Below are positions 21,098 to 31,596 of a DNA stretch of 64,000 nucleotides, piece by piece. The notes under the pieces were generated by a model. It was not told where the DNA came from. It did not search any database and worked only from the letters and a program-made list of their open reading frames with translations. Position numbers and translations under genes: made by a program. Origin of the DNA: Elymus sibiricus (lineage: Eukaryota; Streptophyta; Magnoliopsida; Poales; Poaceae); assembly GCA_039707655.1 (NCBI GenBank), contig CM077665.1, positions 444,849,531-444,913,530 on the forward strand. Direction: 5' to 3'. Position 1 is the first letter of the stretch. Each line of letters opens with the position of its first letter.

Positions 21098-21654
21098 CTC
21101 CAGAGTTCTGGCTACTCTGGTTTCTCCGGTCCGTGGGAGGCATAAGGGCATGGCCCGCAAACCGAACCGTGTGCATCGTGAGAACCATCCAACGCGGTCT
21201 TATATCGATTTGTGACATAGTTTGGGTGTACTATTTCCATAAACTGAAAACAAATAGGGGTGGCCTTGCGGGACTCCGGATATTTCCCAATACCTTTTCC
21301 GTCCGCTTTGGCCAATCCAAACCCCTCCTCCCTCGTCCGCACGCGTTCTCATCCGGTACCAACTGCCCGCATTCATACCGTTGTAGAGCGTGCCGCTCCA
21401 CATTGAAGACGGCTTAGGGCGGACGTGACATCTCGTTGCCTCCGCCATTGAAGCGGCGTGTCAGCTGAGGGTGCCGCCCGCGTCGCGTCTTCATTGTCTC
21501 GCTTGTTTAGTGCCGGAGACGCGTGACTGGACGGGACGGGACGGGATATATATCTACCATGCCCGTTCAATGCCCCGTCCGTCCGTATGCCGCCATTAAG
21601 CAGGCTTGCCGGGCGAGAAACCCACTCCGACGCCGCACATTAACGCACATGGAC
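21098..21654. promoter_or_regulatory. Remnant of original intergenic/promoter region between two insertions
   Basis: About 560 bp of host sequence lies between the Copia element and the Sirevirus-like element. It has no convincing frame. It is GC-rich towards the right, with a ggacgggacgggacggg repeat at about 21533. Removing the two elements would put this segment between the leader of the tandem trypsin-fold gene (minus) and the TATA box of the small gene at 31279 (plus), so it is probably their shared upstream region. Confidence 0.4.
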
Positions 21655-21659
21655 GCCTC

Positions 21660-23168
21660 TGTAGGATCGAAAGTATGTCTAGAGGGGGGGGGGGGTTATT
21701 GGACTACTTGAGCAAATAAAAATTCTACCTTTCCCCAATTTTAAGTGTTGTCAGATTTTAGCGATTATAGCAATTGAAGTACACCCTACACATGCGTGTC
21801 TAAGAGTATAGCAGTGGAAAGTAACAACAAGCATATGTAGTAGAGGGTAGGGAGGAAGATCAAACGCAATTTGGAGACACGAAGATTTTTCCCGTGGTTC
21901 CGATAGGTGGCGCTATCGTACGTCCACGTTTATGGAGTCTTCAACCCACGAATGGTAACGGTCGCGAGAGTCCACAGAGGGCTCCAGCCATAAGGGTCCA
22001 CGAAGTAGCAACCTTGACTATTTCATAACGGCTTCCGTCCACGAAGGACTAGCCTCACTATGGGTAGACCTTCACGAAGTAGGCGATCTCCTTGCCCGTA
22101 CAAACTTCTTGGTTCAACTCCACAACACGAAGTAGGAGGCTCCCAAGCGACATCTAACCAATCTAGAAGGCACCACCCTCCAAAAGGTAATAGGCTCGGT
22201 AATGTTGATGAACTCCTTGCTCTTGTGCTTCAAGATGATAGACTCCTCAACACACAATCACTCTCTAACGGATTTGGCTATGGTGGAAGAGATTGATTTG
22301 GTGGAAAGCAACTTGGGGAGGCTAGAGATCAAGATTCATATGGATAGAGTGGAATAGCTTGATCTCAACACATGAGTAGGTGGCTCTCTCTCAGAAAATT
22401 GGATGGGGTAAGTATGGAATAGTTCTGAGTGCTTCTCTTTCGAGTGGGTGGTGGTGAAGGGGTATATATAGGCATACCCAAAAATCCAACCGTTACACCT
22501 AAAGTGACCAACTCGGTGACACCGAAGTATAAAACTCGGTGGTACCGAGTTGCTCCAAAGGTAGCAACTTTTGAATCTCGGTGAGACCGATACATAAATC
22601 TCGGTGGTACCGATAAGATGACCAACGGTCAGTTTACCAAAACTCGGTGACGCCGATCCAAAATCTCGGAATTTCCGATTTTAAGAATCGAGGTAACAGA
22701 AAGTTGGCAAGCTGAACTCGGTGGCACCAAATCAAAATTGGTTGCACCGATGTGCTAGGGTTTGGCATGGGTCTGTCTGAGATGGGAAATCGGTGGGACC
22801 GAGTGGAAATTATTGGTAGCACCGATTTTCATGATAGGCTAGGACAGAGTTTTATGGAAGAGTTTGTGGGCATTTTTGGTGACTATCACTTGTGCACGTG
22901 GAGCATCTTGTTCACCAACAGTACATTACCCCCTTTTAATAGTATTGGCTTTGCTATGGACTCAAAGTGATTTCTCACAAAGTAAAATGTAGAGTCCTCT
23001 TGCTTGAAGCTTTGCCAATCCATTTCCTTGCATCTAGGGGTTTCTCCACAATCCTTTTGCCAACACATCATTGAACTTTCCTGAAATATGCTTAGTGGAA
23101 ATATTGGTTCAATGACATATATGTTGTTATTAATTACCAAAACCACCAAGGGAGCAAATGTGCTTTCA
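21660..23168 (-). repeat. Sirevirus-like 3' LTR
   Basis: 1509 bp, nearly identical to the other LTR. A TATA site ctatatatacc (22472-22462 on minus) lies downstream, in the sense direction, of a cluster of TCGGTG..ACCGA palindromes at about 22510-22830. An 11-G run (21681-21691) occurs near its end where the other copy has a mixed gggcggggg. Confidence 0.9.
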
Positions 23169-23182
23169 ATCTCCCCCTTTTT

Positions 23183-23652
23183 GGTAATTGATGACAACAT
23201 AGAGATCAAAGCTTCGACATATGATATAATCAATGAATATAATCGTCACTTTGAGAAGTATGTGATAAGCAAGAGCTCCCCCTAAATTTGTGCATTATTT
23301 TGAATTTGCATTTGAATGAAAATGCACAATCGATTAGGTACATGGGGCACTCTTTCATGTCACATACAACTTAGTGGTGTGCGAGAATAATAAGAATGAA
23401 TATTATAGCACAACACAATCAAGTAAAGGTGAATGATGATCTCATAAGCATCACAAGGATAGGAAATAGTAGCAATACACATCAAGTGTATGATCAAACA
23501 CCAACAAAGTTTAACACAAGCAAACCAACCAAAATATATCAATGTTTTGAAAAGCGATAAAAAAGCAACGCTCTCTCTCTCGAAGCCTAAAGATCTATAT
23601 ACATCTTCTCCCCCTTTGGCAACAAGTTACCAAAAAGATCAAAGGTATATAA
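23183..23652 (-). other. 3' untranslated part of Sirevirus-like element
   Basis: AT-rich sequence between the third ORF and the polypurine tract. No frame or repeat of note. Confidence 0.5.
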
Positions 23653-23859
23653 CTAAGCGCTCTTCTGGGGCTGATCTCCTCTGGTGGCTGATGAAGGAGT
23701 CGAGAGAACGGCATCAGCGAAGACTTCTGCAGACGTCATGGACGGAGTCGGAGTAGTAACTGGAGGTGCTGGAGGAGCTGAAGGAGCTGCGGCAGGTGCT
23801 GATGAAGAAGGTCGAGACTCTGGAACTGGCACTGTGGCAGATCTGGGCTGAGTCCTCAA

Positions 23860-25731
23860 CTAAGTGGCTGTCCGGAGAGATGGACTATCCTCATCATCAT
23901 CAGTAGTGTGGGGACTGGGCACGCCATCAACTTTCTTCTTGAGCTCATTCACAGTCACTGTGAGCTCATCCACCTTGTTGTTGAGAATACGGAATTTGGT
24001 GTCAACAATCCTCGAGAGGCTCTCCTGGTTCTTCAATATGTTCCCGATGTCCTTCTGCATGCTGAGCACAGAACTAAGTAGAAGATCCATCTGCTCAATC
24101 CTAGTCTTTGGCACCTGAGAACTAGAGTCTCTGGCTGCCTCTGCCTGTGCCTGTGCTGTAGCTGAGGTGGGATGATCTGGGTCCATCACCACAACATTGT
24201 CTTCTAGCTCTGGAAAGAGTGAAAAATGTGGTAGATCAAGTGCATATATGTGCTTCTCCAGCTTGGAGTTGATAAGCATCTGAATATATGGAGCGTATCC
24301 ACATGACCTCTTCTGATCTGCTGTAGTTCTCTTCACTGTTTCAACTATCAAGTTCATCACTCTGAATCTGGTATGTTGATCAAGATGGAGCAGCATGTTG
24401 ATAGAGTATCCTCTTGTCATCTTCTCATCTCCAGACTTAGGCATCAGGGTATGCCTTAAGATAGCGTTGATCATGCGTAGACCGGCCTGGAGGAAGTAAA
24501 TGGATCCAAACTTGTGTGATGGCAAGTTTGCAGCAGGGATCTCATTGTACATGTTCTTCATAGCATTGTGATTGGCCTTGGACTCGGAGTGCACATCCAA
24601 GTCTCCGTCTTGCACCTGTGGAGCTCCTAAGATGGCAGCCCACTCCTCAACAGAGGATTCATATCTGGTGCCTTCTGTCATCCACACAATCCTACCATCT
24701 CCATAGAAATGTGCCGTGGAGTAGAATTGCATGATCATCTCGTCGTTCCAAGCGGTAAACTCCTTACCAACAAACTCATCAAGACCAATGCAGTGGAAGT
24801 TATCTTGCACACTTGGGAAGTAGTCTTCGTTGTCCTTGATGTGCTTCCAATCCACATATCTCATGTCACTCACTGCGGGGCTCTTATCAAGCAAAACTGT
24901 TTCATAGAAATCTTGTTGCTCCTTTGTGTAGAACATGTAGTCCACAGTTGTCCTTCTCCTCTGAGAGTAGGGATCAATAGCTCTCCACTCTCTCAAACCT
25001 GAGTCCTTCCTCTTCTTCATGTCTTCAGCAACATGATGGCTGGCATTGTGCTCTGGAAGGTGTGGTTTAAGCTTCATCAAAACAAACTGTGTATCATCCT
25101 CAGCTTCCCTGAAAGTAGAAGTCTTGTTCTTGCTAGAAGCTGGGATGTCTCTAGAAAACCTCTTGGGTTTAGGAACAGCAGCAGCCTTCTTGGGGGCAGT
25201 CTTGGTGCCTTTGGATGAGGTATCCTTAGGCATAGCATCAGCCATACGCTTCTTCTTCTTCTTAGGAAGAGCCTTGGTAGCTGACTCTTCCTCCTCTTCA
25301 GCCTCAGCCTCTGGATCCTCATACATAGAGGTAGGCCTGCCCATAACATGAATGATCCTCTTTCTGGACTTCTTCTTCTCTCCTGCCTTCTTAGGCATAG
25401 ACTTCTTTGAGGGCTCAACAGTCATTGTTGCCCTAGAACTCTCTGGTGCTCTCACTGACTCTGAGCTAGCATACTCTTTCCTTATAGCCTTCTTCTTGGA
25501 AGTAGTGGCAACAACAGTGCTCTTGGCAGTAGCATCTTTCTTGGGTAGCTCCTCACGTATAAAGTCTTCATCCTCCTCATCTGAGTTGAGCTTCCTTCTT
25601 GCCCTGGTTGCAGCTTTGGGCAGATCTGGTGAGCTAGGTACATCATCATAGCTCTCATCAGGACTAGTGCCTGAGCTCATGTCAACATTCTTCTCTCTGA
25701 AATCATTCTGGGTATCATCAGAACCTGACAT
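23860..25731 (-). CDS. Third ORF of Sirevirus-like element, function unknown
   Basis: A 623-residue frame starts at MSGSDD (25731); the longer frame from 25803 adds residues that overlap the palindrome-rich leader. The N-terminal third is low-complexity, acidic then lysine-rich (PKKKKKRMADAM; nuclear-localisation-like). The middle, about residues 215-480, is a globular region with FYSTAHFYGDGRIVWMTEGT, EWAAILGAPQVQDGDLDV, TLMPKSGDEKMTRGYSINML and RTTADQKRSCGYAPYIQMLI. I recall this as a block common in grass repeat-derived proteins of unknown role. The C-terminus is coiled-coil-like (MDLLLSSVLSMQKDIGNILK). A TAG at 23860 cuts off a proline/alanine/serine-rich tail that stays open to 23653. 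No membrane segment or signal peptide is visible, so the label envelope is not supported. Confidence 0.6.
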   Translation of the reverse strand: MSGSDDTQNDFREKNVDMSSGTSPDESYDDVPSSPDLPKAATRARRKLNSDEEDEDFIREELPKKDATAKSTVVATTSKKKAIRKEYASSESVRAPESSRATMTVEPSKKSMPKKAGEKKKSRKRIIHVMGRPTSMYEDPEAEAEEEEESATKALPKKKKKRMADAMPKDTSSKGTKTAPKKAAAVPKPKRFSRDIPASSKNKTSTFREAEDDTQFVLMKLKPHLPEHNASHHVAEDMKKRKDSGLREWRAIDPYSQRRRTTVDYMFYTKEQQDFYETVLLDKSPAVSDMRYVDWKHIKDNEDYFPSVQDNFHCIGLDEFVGKEFTAWNDEMIMQFYSTAHFYGDGRIVWMTEGTRYESSVEEWAAILGAPQVQDGDLDVHSESKANHNAMKNMYNEIPAANLPSHKFGSIYFLQAGLRMINAILRHTLMPKSGDEKMTRGYSINMLLHLDQHTRFRVMNLIVETVKRTTADQKRSCGYAPYIQMLINSKLEKHIYALDLPHFSLFPELEDNVVVMDPDHPTSATAQAQAEAARDSSSQVPKTRIEQMDLLLSSVLSMQKDIGNILKNQESLSRIVDTKFRILNNKVDELTVTVNELKKKVDGVPSPHTTDDDEDSPSLRTAT

Positions 25732-25839
25732 CTCTGACCTTGTGAAATAGAGTATAGAAGAGTGGAAGGGTTGAGTCATCACAAAAATGCAGACAATTTT
25801 CAAAGATCTGAACTAAAATTTCTCAAGATTTGCATTCTG

Positions 25840-26575
25840 CCAAGTGAATATTGGTACAACCGAGGCAAACTTTTCGGACCCACCGAGACAAACAACCTGC
25901 ATTACAGAAACTTGGCATCACTTTCGGTGAGACCGAAAATGGGCACTCGGTTTCACCGAGGTTGTTCTCAGTTCACCAGAAAAGGGAATCGGTGCTACCG
26001 ATTCTTTTGCGTCGGTTCCACCGAGATTCAATTTGCGGACGGCAAACCCTAAAAAAAATCTTTCGTTCGCTATTCTACTGGAAGTTCTTGTGGATAGATC
26101 AATCTCAAAGCTTGTCTTATCGATGGAAAAAGTCCTAATGCGCAAGATTTGGCGGGAGGAGTGCACGAGGGGTCGAAATCGTACCCTAATTCGGTGACAA
26201 TCTCGCTACGGCGGCGACGGTGGTGAAGATTCTGTCGACGGCGTGGACTTCCAACGGCGGAGGCGCTCGGGAAGACGAAGGAGATGCTCAGGGGTCCTTG
26301 TTCGGCAGCTAGGGTTTTGGAGGGGATGATGTTTGAGAAAGTAATTTCAAAAGTAGGATCCGCCTCTTTATATACCTGTGGCTGTCGGTGACACCGGTTC
26401 TAACTTTTCGGTGTCACCGAGTTCCTCTACTGTCAGCTGACAGGAAAACTCGGTGTAACCTAGAAGATGGAATCGGTGATACCGAGTGTGAAAACCAGAT
26501 CAACCCTAGGCATTCGGTGAGACCGAGAATTTGGTATTGGTTCCACCGAGATACACTTGGGAGGTTTTAATGGTC
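25840..26575 (-). promoter_or_regulatory. LTR-like internal promoter segment before the third ORF
   Basis: Read on minus, this segment has a cluster of TCGGTG..ACCGA palindromes (26570-26390), then a TATA box GGTATATAAAG (26376-26366). After it come a leader with AAACCCTAG (about 26320) and a second palindrome group (26030-25860), just upstream of the third ORF (ATG 25731). The LTRs show the same order: palindromes, TATA, leader. An internal promoter for the third ORF is inferred from this arrangement. Confidence 0.5.
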
Positions 26576-26579
26576 AGTC

Positions 26580-27429
26580 CTTTGTCGATACGGAACTCCG
26601 AGTGCTCCTCACACAGAGAGATCGAAAAGAACTTGTTCAAATTTTGTGATGCAGCAAGAATGGAATATGAGACGAGAAAGCATAGATAGCTAGAGAGTGG
26701 TCCTAGGCATTCTTGTCCATCCAATTGGCAAAAGAGAAATCAAAATCCAAATAGCAACAATTGGATGTCCTCGAATGAATAAAGAAATGCAGACCAACAT
26801 GCTCACACAATAAGATGTCAAATGAAATCATGGCAAACATGCACATACATACTAGCATCTATCAAGCATTTTGGAAATGACGGAGTCATCTATATATGAG
26901 TATATTGACTTAGGAGCCAAGTAAGAATACTTGATCATAGGTCATACTCATCGTTTAAGCACAAGTGGGGATACCACTTTTACATAAAGCATTTAATGTT
27001 GTCACATTCTAGGAGATGCTTTAACTCAAGTCTTAGAGTAAAGCTTCCCCTTGATGTGACATCCCCCCATAGGAGGGATAAACTAACCTTGGGTTTGTCG
27101 TAGAACACTTCATGTGGATGATGTAGTGGTGGATGCTCAAGGTTGATGAAGATCATCTTGAGTTGGGAGCATCCTTGTTGTTTCCTTACTCTTCTCACCT
27201 ACATGGGTTAGTCCCAAGCAGAAGAGACAAATACACGGATATCTATGGACATGGAGTGCAAAGCATACATGATGATATCCATGGATTTGTTGATTACCTT
27301 GTCCCTTGCTTACCTTTGAGGGAATGTGTGACTCCTTGAACAATTGCATGATGTTGACGTTGTTTGCAACTCGTTCTTGCCAATAATGAATGTGAGTGAA
27401 TTTCATTGGCGGAGTCACCCCTCAAGAAC
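26580..27429 (-). other. Degenerate internal stretch where pol would be expected
   Basis: Between the gag remnant and the internal promoter segment there is about 850 bp with no integrase, RT or RNase H motif in any frame. Short coding-like scraps such as THIHYWQERVANNV are not recognised. The pol region of a normal Copia element is over 3 kb, so it has been deleted or was never present in this lineage. Confidence 0.6.
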
Positions 27430-29614
27430 TTCTCTAGTTCTTCTTCTTGGGGACCCACATCAACTTGATGGGGATCCTTGGTGTTGAAGTGGCACTTGTA
27501 GAAGTTGAGCTTGAAGTAGCCTTGGGAACCCACTTTACCAAAGCTTGGGATTCATCTTCATATGAGTCAATGTCCTCTTAAAGCTTGTCCTTGCCCTTGA
27601 GCTTGTGGTCTTTTGCTGGAAGGTCATCTTGAGTGTTTGTTCCCTTGGGAAGAGTATGTTCATACTTCTCCTTTTGAGGATCAAACTTGGGCTTGGGGTA
27701 TTGACCTTCTTCCCATTCAACTCCATTTGCGTTGAAGTAGCCAATGCCATGGTTCTTCCGTTATCCTCCGTGCTTGCGTACAATTTCCTCAAATTGCTTA
27801 CACCCGGCAAGACTCTTGTAGATACCTTTCTCTATAATTCCTTTCAATAAATCGTTTTCTTGCTCAAGTGTAACTTGGCTAAGAGAAGTGTTAGTGGGAT
27901 CAATAGAACTACTAGAAGCAATATTATTGGGTTTACCATTTTTATTGCTACTAGTTGAAGAACCTTTCTTGCCCTTGTTACTAGTTTGCTTAGACTTAAC
28001 TTGTGGAATGAATGTAGACAAGAGTAGTCGTTTGGCTAGATAAGATGAAGTCTTCTTTCGGAGATCGTCATTGATAGCTTTAAGAAACTCATGTTCTTGC
28101 TCCAAGGTGAGCTTCTCGAAGCGTAGCTTCTCATGAGTCCTTACAAGCTCTCTATGATCTTCGAGAGTAGATTCATGGGCTAACTTAAGAGTGTTTTATT
28201 CTTTAGTTAGTCGTTCTATTTCCATCTTATCATCATCACACGACTTATCTTGACTACCATGAAAATTATCAAGTTCATTTTGACTAATATCACTAGTTTT
28301 ATCAAAGAGCAAGTCATCATCTTCAAATAAATCATCTTCATCACTATTGAAATCAAGATACTCGGGGTGTGATACCTTGGGGCCTTTAGCCATGAAGCAA
28401 CTTCCACTCCCTTCATTTGGTGAATCAAATAGATCATAGGAGTTGGTAGTCACTAGTACAATTCCGGCAACACCTTCATCTTGACTATAGTCGGAGTTGG
28501 AGTGATAGCTTCTCTCGGAGTGGTTGTCGGATTCGGAGCCGGAAACCCATTCACTAACATGAGCTTGATGTCTTCTTCTTGAGTAGCTCTTGGTGTACTT
28601 GTCCTTCTTCTCCGAGTCCCTACTTCTCCTTGAGGGTCTTCGTTCATAACGATCATCTCTACTCCTTCTCTCTCTTTGAGGTGATTCATTCCTTGAGCTT
28701 CGTCTTCTAGGTGACTCTTCTCTTCATTTGTAGGGAGCCGTGCACTCAATGGAGTAGTGTCCGGGCTTCCCACAATTGTAGCAGTTTCGATCACGACTTG
28801 ACGAACGCTTCTCTTCATATCTTGAGTTGGAGCTTCATTCTTTGCCTCTATTCTTGTAGAACTTGTTGAATTTCTTGACCATGAGGCTTATTTCTTCATT
28901 GGTGACAAGGTTGTCGCTTGAAGTTGCGGGAGCATCACTTGTGGCTTTGTAAGCATCTCTAGACTTGTTGTGAAGCTCTTCTTTGTCCTTGAGTGTCATC
29001 TCATGAGCAACAATCCTTCCAATGACTTCCGTAGGCTTGAGATCTTTGTAATTGGGCATCATTTGGATCAATGTGCACACGGTGTCGTATCTCTCATCCA
29101 AAGCTCTAAGTATCTTCTTGATGATGAATTTGTCGGTCATTTCTTCGCTTCCTAAGCCGGCAATCTCATTGGTGATGAGAGCTAGCCTAGAGTACATCTC
29201 TGCGACTCCTTCACCATCCTTCATCTTCATCTTGTCAAGCTGACTCTGAAGAACATCCAACTTGGATTCTCTCACGGATTCGGTACCTTCGTGCATATCA
29301 ACCAAAGTATCCCAAATTTCCTTGGCATTCTCAAGACGGCTGATTTTGTTGAATTCTTTGGGGCATAGGCAGTTGAAGAGAATGTCACATGCTTGAGCGT
29401 TGTATTGTAACATCTTCAATTCATCCGCGGTCGCTTCACGATCCGGTTCCTTTTCATCACCAAAGAATTCACCTTGCAAGCCAACACGAACAACAACCCA
29501 AACGGCATGGTTATGACCAAGAATATGCATTTTCATTTTGTGCTTCCAACTAGCAAAATTTGTGCCATCAAAGTACGGACCTCTACGGTGATAATTTCCC
29601 TCACTAGACGCCAT
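27430..29614 (-). pseudogene. Sirevirus-like gag with zinc knuckle, several stops
   Basis: The clear frame 29614-28835 begins MASSEGNYHRRGPYFDGTNF and holds a UBN2-type gag with EIWDTLVDMHEGTESVRESK and DGEGVAEMYSRLALITNEI. After a TGA the same frame continues with a zinc knuckle CYNCGKPGHYSIEC (about 28770), another stop, then an arginine/serine-rich stretch. Next are an acidic region (FDSPNEGSGSCFMAKG...DEDDLFEDDD) and a coiled-coil-like part (LTLEQEHEFLKAINDDLRKK). Near 27520-27450 it reaches the WVPK motif typical of Sirevirus gag C-termini. At least three in-frame stops and further shifts make it non-functional as it stands. Gag packages the RNA and could be supplied by a relative. Confidence 0.75.
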
Positions 29615-29667
29615 ACTCTCCTAGGTTGTGAGACCAATGCAATGGAGACCAAAGCTCTGATACCACT

Positions 29668-31174
29668 TGTAGGATCGAAAGTATGTCTAGTGGGGCGGGG
29701 GTGATTAGACTACTTGAGCAAATAAAAATTCTAACTTTTCCCAATTTTAAGTGTTGGCAGATTTTAGCGATTATAGCAATTGAAGTACACCCTACACATG
29801 CATGTCTAAGAGTATAGCAGCGGAAAGTAACAACAAGCATATGTAGTATAGGGTAGGGAGGAAGATCAAACGCAATTTGGAGACACGAAGATTTTTCCCG
29901 TGGTTCCGATAGGTGGTGCTATCGTACGTCCACGTTTATGGAGTCTTCAACCCACGAAGGGTAACAGTCGCGAGAGTCCACGGAGGGCTCCACCCATAAG
30001 GGTCCACGAAGTAGCAACCTTGACTATTCCATAACGGCTTCCGTCCATGAAGGACTAGCCTCACTATGGGTAGATCTCCACGAAGTAGGCAATCTCCTTG
30101 CCCGTACAAACTTCTTGGTTCAACTCCACAACACGAAGTAGGAGGCTCCCAAGCGACACCTAACCAATCTAGGAGGCACCACCCTCCAAAAGGTAATAGG
30201 CTCGGCAATGTCGATGAACTCCTTGCTCTTGTGCTTCAAGATGATAGACTCCTCAACACACAATCACTCTCTCACAGATTTGGCTATGGTGGAAGAGATT
30301 GATTTGGTGGAAAGCAACTTGGGGAGGCTAGAGATCAAGATTCATATGGATAGAGTGGAATAGCTTGATCTCAACACATGAGTAGGTGGCTCTCTCTCAG
30401 AAAATTGGATGGGGCAAGTATGGAATAGTTCTGAGTGCTTCTCTTTCGAGTGGGTGGTGGTGAAGGGGTATATATAGGCATCCCCAAAAATCCAACCGTT
30501 ACACCTAAAGTGACCAACTCCGTGACACCGAAGTATAAAACTCGGTGGTACCGAGTTGCTCCAAAGGTAGCAACTTTTGAATCTCGGTGAGACCGATACA
30601 TAAATCTCAGTGGTACCGATAAGATGACCAACGGTCAGTTTACCAAAACTCGGTGACGCCGATCCAAAATCTCGGAATTTCCAATTTTAAGAATCGAGGT
30701 AACAGAAAGTTGGCAAGCTGAACTCGGTGGCACCGAATCAAAATCGGTTGCACCGATGTGCTAGGGTTCGGCATGGATCTGTCTGAGATGGGAAATCGGT
30801 GGGACCGAGTGGAAATTGTTCGTAGCACCGATTTTCATGATAGGCTAGGACATAGTTTTGTGGAAGAGTTTGTGGGTGTTTTTGTTAACTATCACTTGTG
30901 TACGTGGAGCATCTTGTTCACCAACAGTACCTTACCCCCTTTTAATAGTATTGGCTTTCCTATGGACTCAAAGTGATTTCTCACAAAGTAAAATGTAGAG
31001 TCCTCTTGCTTGAAGCTTTGCAAATCCATTTCCTTGCATCTAGGGGTTTCTCCACAATCCTTTTGCCAACACATCATTGAAATTTCCTGAAATATGCTTA
31101 GTGGAAATATTAGTTCAATGACATATATATTGTTATTAATTACCAAAACCACCAAGGGAGCAAATGTGCTTTCA
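29668..31174 (-). repeat. Sirevirus-like 5' LTR
   Basis: 1507 bp with the same palindrome cluster (about 30515-30835) and a TATA site at about 30467-30478. The primer site follows after two bases. Confidence 0.9.
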
Positions 31175-31195
31175 GCCTCACCTCACCGGAATCCG

Positions 31196-31206
31196 CTATT
31201 TAAAGG
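31196..31206 (+). promoter_or_regulatory. TATA box of small plus-strand gene
   Basis: ctatttaaagg lies about 80 bp upstream of the ATG at 31279 and only about 20 bp from the Sirevirus-like insertion, so upstream elements have been moved 9.5 kb away. Confidence 0.45.
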
Positions 31207-31278
31207 TGGCCACACCCGACTAACTCCACACCACAACATATGTTGTTCCCCATCCTCCTCCCTTGCACTGCATCCATC

Positions 31279-31596
31279 ATGACTACATGCGGCGAATCTC
31301 TATGGGAGAGCCTTTCGAGGGATATGAAGCACGTCGTGGTTGCCCTTGCCACCTCCTGGCAGAGCCGCGATGCCAGGCAGATCGAGGCCGGCTTGCCGGC
31401 CAGCTCGCCCGATGTCTCCGACGACGAGGACAACACCACGATGGAGACGGGCTCCAAAGACACCACCCTGGCTCCCGCGCCTCCTATGCAATCCGGCTGC
31501 ACCATGGAGCAAGTGCAGGTACACTACAACGCTGCCATGACGGAGGGGCAGCCTGCGCCGACACGTTCGTTGGTGTTAGAGCGGGCGCTGAAGTAG
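31279..31596 (+). CDS. Small hypothetical protein, 105 residues
   Basis: An open frame begins MTTCGESLWESLSRDMKHVV and ends ...PAPTRSLVLERALK. Codon use is GC-rich at third positions, unlike the flanking retroelements. The middle is acidic (ASSPDVSDDEDNTTMETG). A TATA box precedes it at an ordinary distance, and the ATG has a purine-poor but acceptable context (catccatcATG). An in-frame ATG at 31240 lies closer to the TATA box and is less likely. I do not recognise a family; it could be a plant gene or the remnant of a gene carried by a DNA transposon. The frame may be incomplete if an intron follows. Confidence 0.4.
   Translation: MTTCGESLWESLSRDMKHVVVALATSWQSRDARQIEAGLPASSPDVSDDEDNTTMETGSKDTTLAPAPPMQSGCTMEQVQVHYNAAMTEGQPAPTRSLVLERALK

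Larger units (their letters stand above)
21655..31179 (-). mobile_element. Sirevirus-like Copia element lacking pol, with third ORF
   Basis: On the minus strand the element starts at 31174 (TGAAAGCACATTTGC) and ends at 21660 (GATCCTACA). LTRs are 29668-31174 (1507 bp) and 21660-23168 (1509 bp), with GCCTC duplications at 21655-21659 and 31175-31179. TGGTATCAGAGC (29665-29654) is a tRNA-iMet primer site. A polypurine tract AAAAAGGGGGAGAT precedes the 3' LTR (23182-23169). Gag lies after the primer site, followed by a degenerate stretch with no protease, integrase or RT, then an LTR-like promoter segment and a 1.9-kb third ORF. It must rely on a related element for replication. Many TCGGTG..ACCGA palindromes mark the LTRs and the internal promoter segment, a known trait of Sireviruses. 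Confidence 0.85.

Noticed and set aside
24709..25651. Plus-strand frames of about 100 codons opposite the Sirevirus-like third ORF
   Set aside because: They are antisense shadows of a clearly coding minus frame.
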